A DNA stretch of 64,000 nt from Hydractinia symbiolongicarpus. Taxonomy: Eukaryota > Cnidaria > Hydrozoa > Anthoathecata > Hydractiniidae. The notes below the pieces were generated by a model that made no database searches, was not told where the DNA came from, and worked only from the letters and a program-made list of their open reading frames with translations. Position 1 is the stretch's first letter; every line of letters begins with the position of its first letter. The stretch spans positions 30,434,001 to 30,498,000 of the forward strand of contig NC_079882.1 in assembly GCF_029227915.1 (NCBI RefSeq), given 5' to 3'. Positions 1 to 12,463 of this stretch are shown in pieces. The position numbers and the translations under genes are program-made.

Positions 1-3000
1 CACATTTATATTGTCAAAGTCCGAAGTCAGTTCAATTAAGTCCCACAGTCAATCTTTTCACTGTTTAAAGCGATGCAACCTTGTAATGTCAGAAACAAAT
101 CGCTAAATACATGTTGGTACGAATATGTGACGCAACCGTTGTGACTCAAACGGACTGATACCGCTAGAAACTCAATAAAATTTAGGTTTTAAAACTGTCT
201 CTGTATCTTCAACGCGTGCTAACGGCTAGGATTGGTCCCACAGTAAATAATGATTTAATTATCTAAATTTTTAAATGATGCGCTACCACAGCGGCCAGTG
301 TAATCGCTGAGTTCCAGTAATCATGTCAAGTTAAGAAGAATGTTTTTTCTTGGAGTCCAATTGTCTCATTTATCACATTTATAAGGTCAAATTCAAAAAT
401 CAGTTCAATTAAGTCCCACAGTCAATCGCTTCACTGTTAAAAGCGATGCAACCTAATAACATTAAAAAAATATCGCTAAATACATGTTGGTTCCAATATG
501 TGACGCAACCGTTGTGACTCGAACGGACTGATACCGTTAGAAACTCAATGAAATATAGTTTCTGAAACTGTCGCTATTTCTTCAGCGCGCGATACCGGCT
601 GAGATTGGTCCCACAGTACAAAAATACTTATTTATCTAAACTTCTAAATGAAGCGCTACCGCAGCGCCCAGTGTAACCGCTGAATTCCAGCAATCATGTC
701 AAAATAAGAAGAATGTTATTTCTTGGGGTCCAATTATCTCATTTATCACATTAGTAAGGTCACAGTCAAAAATCAATTCAATTAAGTCCCACAGTCAATC
801 GTTTCACTGTTCAAAGCGATGGAACTTTGTAATATCAGAAACATATCCTTAAATGCATGTTGGTACGAATATATTGCGCAACCGTTGTAACTCAAACGCA
901 CTGATACCGCTAGAAAGTCAATGAAATGTAGTTTTTGAAACGGTCTCTATTTCTTCAGTGCGCGCTAACGGCAAGGATTGCTCCCACAGTAAAAAATGAC
1001 TTACTTATCTACATTTTTTTAAAAAGCGCTATCACAGCGCCCAGTGTACTCGTTGAGTTCAAGCAATCATGTGAAATTAAGAAGAATGTTATTTTTTGAA
1101 GTCCAATTGGGGAATCATTTATCACATTTATAAGTTCAAAGTCCAAAATCAGATCAATTAAGTCCCACAGTTAATCGTTTCACTGTTAAAAGCGATGCAA
1201 CCTGGTAATATCAGAAACATAACGCTAAATACATGTTGGTACGAATATGTGACGCAGCCGTTGTAACTCAAACGCACTGATACCGTTAGAAAGTCAATGA
1301 GATAAAGTTTTTGAAACTGTCTCCATTTCCTCAGCGCGCGCTACCGGCTAAGATTGGTCCCACAGTACAAAAAGACTTATTTATCTAAACTTCTAAATAA
1401 AGCGCTACCGCAGCGCCCAGTGTAACCGCTGAATTCCAGCAATCATGTCAAAACAAGGAGAATGTTATTTCTTGGGGTCCAATTGGCTCATTTATCACAT
1501 TTATAATGTCTAAGTCAAAAATCAATTCAATTAAGTCCCACAGTCAATCGTTTCACTGTTCAAAGCGATGAAACCTTGTAATATCAGAAACATATCCTTA
1601 AATACATGTTGGTACGAATATATTGCGCAACCGTTGTAACTCAAACGCACTGATACCGCTAGAAAGTCAATGAAATGTAGTATTTGAAACTGTCTCTATA
1701 TTCTTCAGGGCGTGTTAACGGCAAGGATTGCTCCCACAGTAAAAAATGACTTATTTCTCTAAATTTTTAAATGAAGCGCTACCACACCGCCCAGTGTAAT
1801 CGCTGAGTTCCAGCAACCATGTCAGATTAAGAAGAATGTTATTTCTTGGAGTCCAATTATCTCATTTATCACATTTGTAAGGTCACAGTCAAAAATCGAT
1901 TCAATTAAGTCCCACAATCAATCGTTTCACTGTTCAAAACGATGAAACCATGTAATATCAGAAACATATCCTTAAACACATGTTGGTACGAATATTTTGC
2001 GCAACCGTTGTAACTCAAACGCACTGATACCGCTAGAAAGTCAATGAAATGTAGTTTTTGAAACTGTCTCTATTTCTTCAGTGCGCGCTAACGGCAAGGA
2101 TTGCTCCCACAGTAAAAAATGACTTACTTATCTACATTTTTTTATAAAGCGCTGTCACAGCGCCAAGTGTAATCGTTGATTTCAATCAATCATGTAAAAT
2201 TAAGAAGAATGTTATTTCTTGGAGTCCAATTGGCTAATTTATCACATTTATAAGTTCAAAGTCTAAAATCAGATCAATTAAGTCCCACAGTTAATCGTTT
2301 CACTGTTAAAAGCGATGCAACCTGGTAATATCAGAAACATAACGCTAAATACATGTTGGTACGAATATGTGACGCAGCCGTTGTAACTCAAACGCACTGA
2401 TACCGTTAGAAAGTCAATGAGATAAAGTTTTTAAAACTGTCTCCATTTTCTCAGCGCGCGCTACCGGCTAAGATTGGTCCCACAGTACAAAAATACTTAT
2501 TTATCTAAACTTCTCAATGAAGCGCTACCGCAGCGCCCAGTGTAACCGCTGAATTCCAGCAATCATGTCAAAATAAGAAGAATGCTATTTCTTGGGGTCC
2601 AATTGGCTCATTTATCACATTTATAATGTCAAAGTCAGAAATCAGTTCAATTAAGTCCCGCAGTCAATCATTTCACTGTTAAAAGCGATGCAACCTTGTA
2701 ATATCAGAAACATATCGCTAAATACATGTTGGTACGAATATGTTGCGCAACCTTTGTAACTCAAACGCACTGATACCGCTAGAACGTCAATGAAATGTAG
2801 TTTTTGAAACTGTCTCTAATTTCTTCAGGGCGTGCTAACGGCAAGGATTGCTCCCACAGTAAAAAATGACTTATTTATCTAAATTTTTAAATGAAGCGCT
2901 ACCACACCGCACAGTGTAATCGCTGAGTTCCAGAAACCATGTCAGATTAAGAAGAATGTTATTTCTTGGAGTCCAATTATCTCATTTATCACATTAGTAA

Positions 3001-3161
3001 GGTCACAGTCCAAAATCAATTCAATTAAGTCCCACAGTCAATCGTTTCACTGTTCAAAGCGATGAAACCTTGTAATATGAGAAACATTTCCTTAAATACA
3101 TGTTAGTACGAATATATTGCGCAACCGTTGTAAGTCAAACGCACTGATACCGCTAGAAAGT

Positions 3162-5669
3162 CAATGAAATGTAGTTTTTGAAACTGTCTCTATTTCTTTA
3201 GTGCGCGCTAACGGCAAGGATTGCTCCCACAGTAAAAAATGACTTACTTATCTACATTTTTTTAAAAAGCGCTATCACAGCGCCCAGTGTAATCGTTGAG
3301 TTCAAGCAATTATGTCAAATTAAGAAGAATGTTATTTTTTGAAGTCCAATTGGGGGATCATTTATCACATTTATAAGTTCAAAGTCCAAAATCAGATCAA
3401 TTAAGTCCCACAGTTAATCGTTTCACTGTTAAAAGCGATGCAACCTGGTAATATCAGAAACATAACGCTAAATACATGTTGGTACGAATATGTGACGCAG
3501 CCGTTGTAACTCAAACGCACTGATACCGTTAGAAAGTCAATGAGATATAGTTTTTGAAACTGTCTCCATTTCCTCAGCGCGCGCTACCGGCTAAGATTGG
3601 TCCCACAGTACAAAAAGACTTATTTATCTAAACTTCTAAATGAAGTGCTACCGCAACGCCCAGTGTAACCGCTGAATTCCAGCAATCATGTCAAAATAAG
3701 GAGAATGTTATTTCTTGGGGTCCAATTGGCTCATTTATCACATTTATAATGTCTAAGTCAAAAATCAGTTCAATTAAGTCCCACAGTCAATCGTTTCACT
3801 GTTCAAAGCGATGAAACCTTGTAATATCAGAAACATATCCTTAAATACATTTTGGTACAAATATATTGCGCAACTGTTGTAACTCAAACGCACTGATACC
3901 GCTAGAAAGTCAATGAAATGTAGTATTTGAAACTGTCTCTAATTTCTTCAGGGCGTGCTAACGGCAAGGATTGCTCCCACAGCAAAAAAATGACTTATTT
4001 ATCTAAATTTTTAAATGAAGCGCTACCACACCGCCCAGTGTAATCGCTGAGTTCCAGCAACCATGTCAGATTAAGAAGAATGTTATTTTTTGAATTCCAA
4101 TTGGGGGATCATTAATCACATTTATAACGTCAAAGTCCAAAATCAGTTCAATTAAGTCCCACAGTCAATTGTTTCACTGTTAAAAGCCATGCAACCTGGT
4201 AATATGTGAAACATATCGCTAAACACGTGTTGGTACGAATATGTGACGCAACCGTTGTAACTCAAACGCACTGATACCGCTTGAAACTCAATGAAATGTA
4301 CGTTTTAAAACTGTCTCTATATCTTCAGCGCGTGCTAACGGCTAGGATTGGTCCCACAGTAAATAATGACTTAATTATCTAAATTTTTGAATGACGCGCT
4401 ACCACAGCGCCCAGTGTAATCGCTGAGTTCCAGTAATCATGTCAAATTAAGAAGAATGTTTTTTCTTGGAGTCCAATTGCCTCATTTATAACATTTATAA
4501 AGTCAAAGTCCAAAAATCAGTTCAATTAAGTCCCACAATCAATTGTTTCACTGTAAAGAGCCATGCAACCTGGTAATATGTGAAACATATCGCTAAACAC
4601 ATGTTGGTACGAATATGTGACGCAACCGTTGTAACTCAAACGCACTGATACCGCTTGAAACTCAATGAAATGTAGTTTTTGAAACTGTCTCTATTTCTTT
4701 AGTGCGCGCTAACGGCAAGGATTGCTCCCACAGTAAAAAATGACTTACTTATCTACATTTTTTTAAAAAGCGCTATCACAGCGCCCAGTGTAATCGTTGA
4801 GTTCAAGCAATTATGTCAAATTAAGAAGAATGTTATTTTTTGAAGTCCAATTGGGGGATCATTTATCACATTTATAAGTTCAAAGTCCAAAATCAGATCA
4901 ATTAAGTCCCACAGTTAATCGTTTCACTGTTAAAAGCGATGCAACCTGGTAATATCAGAAACATAACGCTAAATACATGTTGGTACGAATATGTGACGCA
5001 GCCGTTGTAACTCAAACGCACTGATACCGTTAGAAAGTCAATGAGATATAGTTTTTGAAACTGTCTCCATTTCCTCAGCGCGCGCTACCGGCTAAGATTG
5101 GTCCCACAGTACAAAAAGACTTATTTATCTAAACTTCTAAATGAAGTGCTACCGCAACGCCCAGTGTAACCGCTGAATTCCAGCAATCATGTCAAAATAA
5201 GGAGAATGTTATTTCTTGGGGTCCAATTGGCTCATTTATCACATTTATAATGTCTAAGTCAAAAATCAGTTCAATTAAGTCCCACAGTCAATCGTTTCAC
5301 TGTTCAAAGCGATGAAACCTTGTAATATCAGAAACATATCCTTAAATACATTTTGGTACAAATATATTGCGCAACTGTTGTAACTCAAACGCACTGATAC
5401 CGCTAGAAAGTCAATGAAATGTAGTATTTGAAACTGTCTCTAATTTCTTCAGGGCGTGCTAACGGCAAGGATTGCTCCCACAGCAAAAAAATGACTTATT
5501 TATCTAAATTTTTAAATGAAGCGCTACCACACCGCCCAGTGTAATCGCTGAGTTCCAGCAACCATGTCAGATTAAGAAGAATGTTATTTTTTGAATTCCA
5601 ATTGGGGGATCATTAATCACATTTATAACGTCAAAGTCCAAAATCAGTTCAATTAAGTCCCACAGTCAA
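3162..5669 (+). repeat. 1501-bp offset tandem duplication
   Basis: The segment of about 3162-4168 recurs at about 4663-5669 with an offset of 1501 bp. As far as I can read, the two ~1.0-kb copies are identical, including private changes such as TACATTTTGGTACAAATATA, the seven-A run after CCCACAGC, and the TTGGGGGATCATTAATCAC link. On the left, identity breaks at GCTAGAAAG versus GCTTGAAAC. On the right it breaks at CAATTG versus CAATCG. The intervening 4117 and 4490 units differ from the rest of the local trimer. Confidence 0.85.
4490..4866 (+). repeat. Chimeric monomer joining two sub-types
   Basis: The left half (GCCATGCAACC, TAATATGTGAAAC, CGCTTGAAACTC) matches the unit at 4117. The right half (TTTAGTGCGCGCTAACGGCAAGG, then the TTGGGGGATC link) matches the unit at 2990. 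The switch lies near 4663, where the 1501-bp duplication begins, so this unit looks like the breakpoint of that duplication. Confidence 0.7.
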
Positions 5670-5752
5670 TCGCTTCACTGTTAAAAGCGATGCAACCTAG
5701 TAACATTAGAAAAATATCGCTAAATACATGTTGGTTCCAATAGGTGAGGCAA

Positions 5753-5842
5753 CCGTTGTGACTCGAACGGACTGACACCGTTAGAAACTCAATGAAGTAT
5801 AGATTCTGAAACTGTTGCTATTTCTTCAGCGGGCGCTAACGG
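5753..5842. other. Alternating CCGTT / AACGG inverted arms inside the monomer (example)
   Basis: CCGTT at 5753-5757, AACGG at 5766-5770, CCGTT at 5778-5782 and AACGG at 5838-5842 are mutually complementary five-base arms. The spacers between them are 8, 7 and 55 bp. The first three arms, or two of them, recur in most full-length units (for example 509-513, 522-526 and 534-538). They fall inside the segment lost in short units; the fourth arm is kept. The arms could pair in alternative ways in single strands or transcripts, or mark a protein site. Five-base arms are short, so a structural role is only inferred. Confidence 0.5.
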
Positions 5843-5896
5843 CTAGAATTGGTCCCACAGTATATAATGACTTATTTATCTACATTTTTAAATAAG

Positions 5897-5911
5897 GCGC
5901 TACCACAGCGC
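5897..5911. other. GCGCT-N5-AGCGC dyad of the monomer (example)
   Basis: A perfect five-base inverted repeat with a five-base loop lies just downstream of the A/T-rich segment of the monomer. The same dyad is seen at 4396-4410 and in the majority of units across the window, both long and short, with loop changes such as ACCAC, ACCGC, CTCAC and ATCAC. Many units keep both arms although the loop varies, which is at least compatible with constraint on the arms. Some units break it (for example GCGCT...AGTGA near 8510 and 10440), so it is not strictly required. Confidence 0.55.
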
Positions 5912-8900
5912 CCAGTGTAATCGTTGAGTTCAATCAATCATGTAAAATTAAGAAGAATGTTATTTCTTGGATTAAAATTGGCTCATTTATCACATTTATA
6001 AGTTCAAAGTCCAAAATCAGATCAATTAAGTCCCACAGTTAATCGTTTCACTGTTAAAAGCGATGCAACCTGGTAATATCAGAAACATAACGCTAAATAC
6101 ATGTTGGTACGAATATGTGACGCAGCCGTTGTAACTTAAACGCACTGATACCGTTAGAAAGTCAATGAGATAAAGTTTTTAAACTGTCTCCATTTCCTCA
6201 GCGCGCGCTACCGGCTAAGATTGGTCCCACAGTACAAAAAGACTTATTTATCTAAACTTCTAAATGAAGCGCTACCGCAGCGCACAGTGTAACCGCTGAA
6301 TTCCAGCAATCATGTCAAAATAAGAAGAATGCTATTTCTTGGAGTCCAATTATCTCATTTATCACATTTGTAAGGTCACAGTCAAAAATCAATTCAATTA
6401 AGTCCCACCGTCAATCGTTTCACTGTTCAAAGCGATGAAACCTTGTAATATCAGAAACATATCCTTAAATACATGTTGGTACGAATATATTGCGCAACCG
6501 TTGTAACTCAAACTCACTGATACCGCTAGAAAGTCAATAAAATGTAGTTTTCGAAACTGTCTCTATTTCTTTAGTGCGCGCTAACGGCAAGGATTGCTCC
6601 CACAGTAAAAAATGACTTACTTCTCTACATTTTTTTATAAAGCGCTATCACAGCGCCAAGTGTAATCGTTGAGTTCAAGCAATCATGTCAAATTGTAAAG
6701 AATGTTATTTTTTGGAATCCAATTGGGGGATCATTAATCACATTTATAACGTCAAAGTCAAAAATCAGTTCAATTAAGTCCCACAGTCAATTGTTTCACT
6801 GTTAAAAGCCATGCTAACTGGTAATATGTGAAACTTATCGCTAAACACATGTTGGTACGAATATGTGACGCAACCGTTGTAACTCAAACGCACTGACACC
6901 GCTAGAAACTCAATGAAATGTACGTCTTAAAACTGTCTCTATATCTTCAGCGCGTGCTAACGGCTAGGATTGGTCCCAGAGTAAATAATGACTTAGTTAT
7001 CTAAATTTTTGAATGAAGCGCTACTACAGCTCCCAGTGTAATAGCTGAGTTCCAGTAATCATGTCAAATTAAGAAGAATGTTTTTTCTTGGAGTCCAATT
7101 GCCTCATTTATCACATTTATAAGGTCAAAGTCAAAAATCAGTTCAATTAACTCCCACAGTCAATCGTTTCACTGTTAAAAGCGATGCAACCTTGTAATAT
7201 CAGAAACATATCGCTAAATACATGTTGGTACGAATATGTTGCGCAACCGTTTTAACTCAAACACACTGATACCGCTAGAAAGTCAATGAAATGTAGTTTT
7301 TGAAACTGTCTCTAATTTCTTCAGGGCGTGCTAACGGCAAGGATTGCTCCCGCAGTAAAAAATGACTTATTTATCTAAATTTTTAAATGAAGCGCTACCA
7401 TAGCTCCCAGTGTAATAGCTGAGTTCCAGTAATCATGTCAAATTAGGAAGAATGTTTTTTCTTGGAGTCCAATTGCCTCATTTATCACATTTATAAGATC
7501 AAAGTCAAAAATCAGTTCAATTAAGTCCCACAGTCAATTGTTTCACTGTTAAAAGCCATGCACCCTGGTAATATCTGAAACATATCGCTAAATACATGTT
7601 AGTACAAATATGTGACGCAACCGTTGTAACTCAAACGGACTGATACCCTTAGAAAGTCAATGAAATAAAGTTTTTGAAACTGTCTCCATTTCCTCAGCGC
7701 GCTAACGGCTAAGATTGGTCCCACAGTACAAAATGACTTATTTATTGAAACTTCTAAATGAAGCGCTACCGCAGCGCCCAGTGTAACCGCTGAATTCCAG
7801 CAATCATGTCAAAATAAGAAGAATGTTATTTCTTGGCGTCCAATTGCCTCATTTATCACATTTATAATGTCAAAGTCCAAAATCAGTTCAATTAAGTCCC
7901 AGAGTCAATCGTTTCACAGTTAAAAGCGATGCAACCTGGTAATATCAGAAACATAACGCTAAATACATATTACTGGTACGAATATGTGACGCAGCCGTTG
8001 TAACTCAAGCGGACTGATACCGTTAGAAAGTCAATGAAATAAAATTTTTGAAACTGTCTCCATTTCCTCAGCGCGCGCAAACGGCTAAGATTGGTCCCAT
8101 AATTCCAAATGACTTATTTATCTAAATTTCTTAATGAAGCGCTACCGCAGCGGCCACTGTAACCGCTGAATTCCAGCAATCATGTCAAAATAAGAAGAAT
8201 GTTAAATCCTGGCGTACAATTGATTCATTTATCACAATTATAATGTCAAAGTCCATAATCAGTTCAATTAAGTCACAGTCAATCGTTTCACAGTTAAAAG
8301 TGATGCAACCTGGTAATATTAGAAACATAACGCTAAGTCCATGTTGGTACGAATATATGACGCAGCCTTTGTAACTCAAGCGCACTGATACCGTTAGAAA
8401 GTCAATGAAATAAAGTTTTTGAAACTGTCTCCATTTCCTCAGCGGGCGCTAACGGCTAAGATTGGTCCCACAATTCAAAATGACTTATTTATCTAAATTT
8501 CTTAATGAAGCGCTACCGCAGTGACCAGTGTAACCACTGAATTCCAGCAATCATGTCAAATTGTGAAGAATGTTATTTCTTGGAGTTCAATTGTCTCATT
8601 CATCGCATTCATAAGTTCAAAGTCCAAAATCAGTTCAATTAAGTCCCTCTGTCATTTGTTTCACTGTTAAAAGCCATGCAACCTGGTAATATCTGAAACA
8701 TATCGCTAAATACAAGTTGGTACGAATATGTGACGCAACCGTTGTGACTCAAGCGGACTGATACCGTTAGATACTCAATGAAATATAGTTTTTGAAACTG
8801 TCGCTATTTCTTCAGCTCGCGCTAACAGCTAGGATTGGTCCCACAGTATAAAATGACCTATTTATCTAAACTTCTAAATGAAGCGCTACCCCAGCGCCCA

Positions 8901-9348
8901 GTGTAAGCGCTGAATTCCAGCAATCATGTCAAAATAAGAAGAATGTTATTTCTTGGCGTCCAATTGGCTCATTTATCACATTTATAATGTCAAAGTCCAA
9001 AATCAGTTCAATTAAGTCCCACAGTCAATCGCTTCACTGTTAAAAGCGATGCAACCTGGTAATATCAGAAACATAAGGCTAAGTACATGTTGGTACAAAT
9101 ATGTGACGCAGCCGTTGTAATTCAAACGCACTGATACCGTTAGAAAGTCAATGAATAAAGTTTTTGAAACTGTCTCCATTTCCACAGCGCGCGCTAACGG
9201 CTAAGATTGCTCCAACAATTCCAAATGACTTATTTATCTAAATTTCTTTATGAAGCGCTACTGCAGCAGCCAGTGTAACCGCTGAATTCCAGCAATCATG
9301 TCAAAATAAGAAGAATGTTATTTCATGGTGTCCAATTGGCTCATTTAT

Positions 9349-9414
9349 CACATTTATAATGTGAAAGTCCAAAATCAGTTCAATTAAGTTACAGTCAATC
9401 GTTTCACAGTTAAA
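9349..9414 (+). repeat. 66-bp monomer stub
   Basis: The unit starts normally, runs through CAATTAAGTTACAGTC and CGTTTCACAGTTAAATCGTTT, and then jumps at 9421 back to CATAAGTTCAAAG, which is position 7 of a new unit. The result is an extra 66 bp of monomer 5' end. The unit itself also carries the GTTACAG and CACAGTTAAA variants seen in the unit at 8233. Confidence 0.85.
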
Positions 9415-11278
9415 TCGTTTCATAAGTTCAAAGTCCAAAATCAGTTCAATTAAGTCCCACAGTCAATTGTTTCACTGTTAAAAGCCATGCAACCTGGTAA
9501 TATGTGAAACATATCGCTAAACACATGTTGGTACGAATATGTGACTCAACCGCTGTAACTCAAACGCACTGATACCGTTAGAAAGTCAATGAAATAAAGT
9601 TTTTGAAACTGTCTCCATTTCATCAGCGCGCGCCAACGGCTAAGATTGGTCCCACAGTACAAAATGACTTATTTATCTAAATTTCTTAAGGAAGAGCTAC
9701 CGCAGCGGCCAGTGTAATCGCTGAATTCCAGCAATCATGTCAAAATGTTAAGAATGTCATTTCTTGGAGTCCAATTGTCTCATTCATCACATTCATAAGT
9801 TCAAAGTGCAAAATCAGTTCAATTAAGTCCCTCGGTCAAATGTTTCACTGTTAAAAGCCATGCAACCTGGTAATATCTGAAACATATCGCTAAATACACG
9901 TTGGTACGAATATGTGACGCAACAGTTGTCACTTAAACGGACTGATTTTGTTAGAAACCCAATGAAATATACTTTTTGAAACTGTCGCTATTTCTTAAGC
10001 TCGCGCTAACGGCTAGGATTGGTCCCACAGTATAAAATGACCTATTTATCTAAACTTCTAAATGAAACGATACCGCAGCGCCCAGTGTAACCACTGAATT
10101 CCAGCAATCATGGCAAAATAAGAAGAATGTAATTTCTTGGCGTCCAATTGGCTCATTTATCACATTTATAATGTCAAAGTCCAAAATCAGTTCAATTAAG
10201 TCCCACAGTCAATCGCTTCACTGTTAAAAGCGATGCAACCTGGTAATATCAGAAACATAACGCTAAATACATGTTGGTACGAATATGTGACGCAGCCATT
10301 GTAACTCAAACGCACTGATTCTGTTAGAAAGTCAATGAAATATAGTTTTTGAAACTGTCGCTACTTCTTCAGCGCGCGCTAACGGTTAGGACTGGTCCCA
10401 CAGTATAAAATGACTTATTTATCTAAATTTCTTAATGAAGCGCTACCGCAGTGACCAGTGTAACCGCTGAATTCCAGCAATCATGTCAAATTGTGAAGAA
10501 TGTTATTTCTTGGAGTTCAATTGTCTTATTCATCGCATTCATAAGTTCAAAGTCCAAAATCAGTTCAATTAAGTCCCTCTGTCATTTGTTTCACTGTTAA
10601 AAGCCATGCAACCTGGTAATATCTGAAACATATCGCTAAATACAAGTTGGTACGAATATGTGACGCAACCGTTGTGACTCAAGCGGACTGATACCGTTAG
10701 ATACTCAATGAAATATAGTTTTTGAAACTGTCGCTATTTCTTCAGCTCGCGCTAACAGCTAGGATTGGTCCCACAGTATAAAATGACCTATTTATCTAAA
10801 CTTCTAAATGAAGCGCTACCCCAGCGCCCAGTGTAAGCGCTGAATTCCAGCAATCATGTCAAAATAAGAAGAATGTTATTTCTTGGCGTCCAATTGGCTC
10901 ATTTATCACATTTATAATGTCATAGTCCAAAATCAGTTCAATTAAGTCCCACAGTCAATCGCTTCACTGTTAAAAGCGATGCAACCTGGTAATATCAGAA
11001 ACATAAGGCTAAGTACATGTTGGTACAAATATGTGACGCAGCCGTTGTAATTCAAACGCACTGATACCGTTAGAAAGTCAATGAATAAAGTTTTTGAAAC
11101 TGTCTCCATTTCCACAGCGCGCGCTAACGGCTAAGATTGCTCCAACAATTCCAAATGACTTTTTTATCTAAATTTCTTTATGAAGCGCTACCGCAGCGGC
11201 CAGTGTAACCGCTGAATTCCAGCAATCATGTCAAAATAAGAAGAATGTTATTTCATGGTGTCCAATTGGCTCATTTAT

Positions 11279-11344
11279 CACATTCATAATGTGAAAGTCC
11301 AAAATCAGTTCAATTAAGTTACAGTCAATCGTTTCACAGTTAAA
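11279..11344 (+). repeat. 66-bp monomer stub, second copy
   Basis: This copy has the same break and restart as the stub 1930 bp upstream, with CGTAAGTTC in place of CATAAGTTC just after the junction. It was evidently copied together with its surroundings. Confidence 0.85.
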
Positions 11345-12463
11345 TCGTTTCGTAAGTTCAAAGTCCAAAATCAGTTCAATTAAGTCCCACAGTCAATTGT
11401 TTCACTGTTAAAAGCCATGCAACCTGGTAATATCTGAAAGATATCGCTAAATACACGTTGGTACGAATATGTGACGCAACAGTTGTCACTTAAACGGACT
11501 GATTTTGTTAGAAACACAATGAAATATACTTTTTGAAACTGTCGCTATTTCTTAAGCTCGCGCTAACAGCTAGGATTGGTCCCACAGTATAAAATGACCT
11601 ATTTATCTAAACTTCTAAATGAAGCGATACCGCAGCGCCCAGTGTAACCACTGAATTCCAGCAATCATGGCAAAATAAGAAGAATGTAATTTCTTGGCGT
11701 CCAATTGGCTCATTTATCACATTTATAATGTCAAAGTCCAAAATCAGTTCAATTAAGTCCCACAGTCAATCGCTTCACTGTTAAAAGCGATGCAACCTGG
11801 TAATATCAGAAACATAACGCTAAATACATGTTGGTACGAATATGTGACGCAGCCATTGTAACTCAAACGCACTGATTCCGTTAGAAAGTCAATGAAGTAT
11901 AGTTTTTGAAACTGTCGCTACTTCTTCAGCGCGCGCTAACGGTTAGGACTGGTCCCACAGTATAAAATGACTTATTTATCTACATCTTTTAATAAAGCGC
12001 TACCACAGCGCCCAGTGTAACCGCTGAATTACAGCAATCATGACAAATTGTGAAGAATGTTATTTCTTGGAGTCCAATTGTCTCATTCATCGCATTCATA
12101 AGTTCAAAGTCCAAAATCAGTTCATGTAAGTCCCTCGGTCATTTGTTTCACTGTTAAAAGCCATGCAACCTGGTAATATCTGAAACATATCGCTAAATAC
12201 ACGTTGGTACGAACATGTGACGCAACCGTTTTGACTCAAACGGACTGATACCGTTAGAAACTCAATGAAATATAGTTTTTGAAACTGTCGCTATTTCTTC
12301 AGCTCGCGCTAACGGCTAGGATTGGTCCCACAGTATAAAATGGCCTTTTTATCTAAACTTCTAAATGAAGCGCTACCGCAGCGCCCAGTGTAAGCGCTGA
12401 ATTCCAGCAATCATGTCATAATAAGAAGAATGTTATTTCTTGGCGTCCAATTGGCTCATTTAT

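Larger units (their letters stand above)
5618..5990 (+). repeat. Reference full-length 373-bp monomer
   Basis: A representative unit, used here to describe the anatomy of the repeat. In order: the start motif; a first TCCCACAG (5658-5665); a left half holding the GTTGGT-type block and three alternating five-base arms CCGTT/AACGG/CCGTT (5753-5782); a T-rich stretch; a further AACGG (5838-5842); a second TCCCACAG (5853-5860), 195 bp after the first; an A/T-rich segment (5861-5896); a small dyad GCGCT-ACCAC-AGCGC (5897-5911); then AGTGTAATCG, an AAGAAGAATGTTATTTCTTGG-like block and the link into the next unit. Hand count gives 138 G/C (37%) and 14 CpG. In short units the segment from just after CAATCGTTT to just before GTAGTTTTT is missing. 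Confidence 0.9.
1..8232 (+). repeat. Sub-array 1: full-length monomers with a trimeric higher-order repeat
   Basis: Twenty-two units start at 1, 374, 747, 1123, 1496, 1870, 2243, 2616, 2990, 3366, 3739, 4117, 4490, 4867, 5240, 5618, 5991, 6363, 6739, 7112, 7486 and 7857. Three types alternate. One carries GTAAGGTCACAGTC (747, 1870, 2990, 6363). One carries CAGATCAATTAAG and GACGCAGCCG (1123, 2243, 3366, 4867, 5991). One carries AATGTCTAAGTC or similar, with GAAACCTTG and TATTGCGCAAC (1496, 2616 in part, 3739, 5240). Their order gives a trimer with period 1123 bp (747 to 1870) and 1120 bp (1870 to 2990). Units ending in TTGGGGGATCATT are 376-378 bp. No short unit occurs here. Confidence 0.85.
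8233..12463 (+). repeat. Sub-array 2: duplicated pentamer-like block with 66-bp stubs
   Basis: Units start at 8233, 8604, 8977, 9349 (stub), 9415, 9788, 10161, 10534, 10907, 11279 (stub), 11345, 11718 and 12091. About 8479-9502 recurs at 10409-11432 (offset 1930 bp). The offset then falls to 1557 bp, so that about 9846-10410 pairs with 11403-11967; the second copy therefore lacks one monomer. Shared private features include CGCATTC at the unit start (8604, 10534), GATTTTGTTAG (9941 and 11502 regions) and the stub junction. A few substitutions separate the copies. Confidence 0.85.

Noticed and set aside
8185-8385. 66-codon minus-strand open frame
   Set aside because: It starts at GTG inside an ordinary satellite unit and has no counterpart in neighbouring units.
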